Shown: positions 62,717 to 64,000 of the stretch, in pieces
How the letters are laid out: every line of letters begins with the position of its first letter
Position numbering within the stretch: position 1 is the first letter of the stretch
Assembly: GCA_009646425.1 (NCBI GenBank)
Contig: WJBW01000003.1
Span: 124,001-188,000 of the forward strand
Reading direction: 5' to 3'
Origin: Burkholderiales bacterium LSUCC0115
Lineage (GTDB): Bacteria; Pseudomonadota; Gammaproteobacteria; Burkholderiales; Burkholderiaceae_A
DNA length: 64,000 nucleotides
Translations under genes and position numbers: made by a program
The notes under the pieces: model-generated
What the model saw: only the letters and a program-made list of their open reading frames with translations
The model's database searches: none
What the model was told of the DNA's origin: nothing

Positions 62717-63441
62717 CTCCCGCCGTCTCGTTTCAGGCGGTCGGCAAAGTCTACGGGTCAGGCGCCAAGACCTTGTCGGCGCTGACCGATGTCAGCCTGA
62801 CCATTGAGCAAGGTGAGTTCTTTGCCTTGCTGGGCCCCAACGGGGCCGGCAAGACCACTATGATTGGCATCATGTCTGGCCTGGTGCGTCCTACCCAGGG
62901 CAGCGTCCAGGTCATGGGGTTTGATGTTCAGTCCCAGGGCCCAGAGGCCCGCCGGGCCTTGGGTGTGGTGCCGCAGGAATTGGTCTTTGATCCTTTTTTC
63001 ACGGTGCGCGAGACCCTGAGGATCCAGTCTGGTTTTTTTGGCCTGTCCAAGAACGACGACTGGATTGACGAATGCCTGACAGCGCTGGGCTTGTTGGACA
63101 AGGCCAATGCCAACATGCGCGCCCTGTCGGGTGGCATGAAGCGCCGGGTGTTGGTCGCCCAGGCCCTGGTTCACCGTCCACCGGTGATCGTGCTCGATGA
63201 ACCGACGGCCGGTGTTGACATTGATCTGCGAGAGAGCCTCTGGCGTTTTATTCAAAAACTCAATGGCCAGGGCCACACCATCCTCCTGACCACCCACTAC
63301 CTCGAAGAGGCCGAGCAGCTCTGCAATCGGGTGGGTTTTCTCAAAAAAGGTCGGTTGGTCTCGGTCCAAGACACCAGCTCACTGCTGGCCAGTTCCAGCT
63401 TGGAGCAGGCCTTTCGACGCATTCTGGCCGAGGCCGCCTAA
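62713..63441 (+). CDS. ABC transporter ATP-binding protein, YadG-like, without adjacent permease
   Basis: ATPase of 242 residues with Walker [12 protein letters not shown], signature LSGGMKRRVLVAQALVH, Walker B VIVLDEPTAGVD and switch TTHYLEEAEQLC. It resembles YadG/CcmA-type exporters, which usually reach about 300 residues; here the C-terminal extension is missing. In relatives an ABC-2 permease (yadH) lies next and before bolA, but here bolA starts 9 bp downstream, so the ATPase is an orphan at this locus. The substrate is unknown. Confidence 0.85.
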   Translation: MTPAVSFQAVGKVYGSGAKTLSALTDVSLTIEQGEFFALLGPNGAGKTTMIGIMSGLVRPTQGSVQVMGFDVQSQGPEARRALGVVPQELVFDPFFTVRETLRIQSGFFGLSKNDDWIDECLTALGLLDKANANMRALSGGMKRRVLVAQALVHRPPVIVLDEPTAGVDIDLRESLWRFIQKLNGQGHTILLTTHYLEEAEQLCNRVGFLKKGRLVSVQDTSSLLASSSLEQAFRRILAEAA

Positions 63442-63450
63442 AATAGCGGC

Positions 63451-63696
63451 ATGGTGACTCCACAAGACATAAAAGGCTACATCCAGGCGGGGCTGACTTG
63501 CGACCACATCGAAGTCGATGGCGATGGCCATCATTTCGAGGCGGTCATTGTCAGCCCGCTCTTCGAGGGCAAGCGACTCATTGCCCGCCACCAGTTGGTC
63601 TATGCCGCTCTGGGCGATCGGATGAAGGCCGAGATTCATGCGCTGTCCATGAAGACCCTCACACCGGCCGAGTGGGCCGAGCAGTCAGGCCGGTAG
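63451..63696 (+). CDS. BolA family protein (IbaG-like)
   Basis: Protein of 81 residues with the BolA fold: [40 protein letters not shown], read in parts, includes the invariant His of the helix-turn-helix-like loop. No Cys-containing BolA1 loop is seen, so it fits the IbaG/YrbA subgroup, which works with monothiol glutaredoxins in iron-sulfur delivery. It lies directly before murA, as ibaG does in enterics. Confidence 0.9.
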   Translation: MVTPQDIKGYIQAGLTCDHIEVDGDGHHFEAVIVSPLFEGKRLIARHQLVYAALGDRMKAEIHALSMKTLTPAEWAEQSGR

Positions 63697-63707
63697 TCAG
63701 GACAAAC

Positions 63708-64000
63708 ATGGACCGTTTTCAAATTCAGGGTGGCCTGCCGCTACAAGGCCAGGTTCGGATATCCGGCGCCAAAAATGCAGCCCTGCCGATTCTCTGCGCG
63801 TCGCTGCTGACGGCTGAGCCCCTGGTCATTCACAACGTGCCGCCCCTTCGAGACGTCGGCACCATGCGCAAACTGTTGGCCGGCATGGGCCTACAGATCG
63901 AAGTGGATGCCCAGGCCATTGATGGTCAAGACAGCCTGACCCTTCGGGCCGACGCGGTCAACAAACTCGAGGCACCTTATGAGCTGGTGAAGACCATGCG
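63708..64000 (+). CDS. murA: UDP-N-acetylglucosamine 1-carboxyvinyltransferase (3' end outside window)
   Basis: First committed step of peptidoglycan synthesis (enolpyruvyl transfer to UDP-GlcNAc). The first 97 codons are present: MDRFQIQGG, then [11 protein letters not shown] with the active Lys22-Asn23 pair, and [11 protein letters not shown]. The fosfomycin-target Cys lies beyond the window. The ATG at 63708 is 11 bp after bolA. Loss of the end is due to the window boundary. Confidence 0.93.
   Translation, partial: MDRFQIQGGLPLQGQVRISGAKNAALPILCASLLTAEPLVIHNVPPLRDVGTMRKLLAGMGLQIEVDAQAIDGQDSLTLRADAVNKLEAPYELVKTM

Overview
The window reads as one continuous, gene-dense stretch of a betaproteobacterial chromosome, most likely Burkholderiales. 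The clusters gpmA-ctpA-moeB / rhodanese-grxC-secB-gpsA, the cta (aa3 oxidase) operon ending at rpoH, the ftsY / M16 / rsmD-coaD-fdx block, lolB-ispE-tRNA-Gln-prs-rplY-pth-ychF, kdsD-kdsC-lptCAB-rpoN-hpf-ptsN-hprK-rapZ and mlaFEDACB-bolA-murA are all typical of that order. I cannot name a genus. No prophage, insertion sequence, CRISPR array or rRNA operon is visible. Spacers are short and stop/start overlaps are common, so the genome looks compact. No intergenic gap exceeds about 200 bp.

Layout. 1-8548 (minus except fthC): CCA-adding enzyme (cut by the window edge), an NDUFA9-like epimerase, Slt-type lytic transglycosylase, fthC (plus), then the one-carbon/SAM cycle genes metF, ahcY and metK. 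Two RNA switches appear to control the last group: a clear SAH riboswitch before ahcY-metF, and a SAM-II-like aptamer before metK with a plausible ribosome-site-sequestering platform. 8568-16685 (plus): two lipid A acyltransferases, dapF, DUF484, xerC, a COG0523 GTPase, dksA, argB, a HAD nucleotidase and slmA. 16746-19710 (minus): moeB-like, ctpA, gpmA. 19825-22167 (plus): rhodanese, grxC, secB, gpsA. 22164-23415 (minus): trmL, comF. 23471-31986: a degenerate BioC-like gene and the cytochrome aa3 oxidase operon (DUF2244, ctaC, ctaD, small assembly gene, ctaG, DUF2970, ctaE, SURF1, SCO-like, ctaB), with one antisense DUF2909 gene. 32044-32961: rpoH under a perfect CIRCE operator, divergent from an Orn/Lys/Arg decarboxylase (33046-35337).

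35392-40651: ftsY (minus), then two M16 peptidases, rsmD, coaD and a 2[4Fe-4S] ferredoxin. 40824-47011 (minus): TPR protein, lolB, ispE, tRNA-Gln, prs, rplY, pth, ychF. 47044-48943: mutM-mutY. 48954-56647 (minus): the LPS-core / sigma-54 / nitrogen-PTS operon. 56683-64000 (plus): a Kef-type antiporter, the complete Mla phospholipid-transport set, an orphan ABC ATPase, BolA and the start of murA.

The most interesting signals are regulatory: paired SAM and SAH switches on neighbouring transcripts of the methyl cycle, a CIRCE box exactly over the rpoH promoter, and an FNR-like dyad over the predicted start of the aa3 oxidase operon. The second theme is gene loss or erosion: no ctaA or classical sco gene in the cta operon, no permease beside the yadG-like ATPase, an HD-less CCA enzyme, and head-to-head comF and BioC-like genes that both lack their N-terminal metal or cofactor domains.
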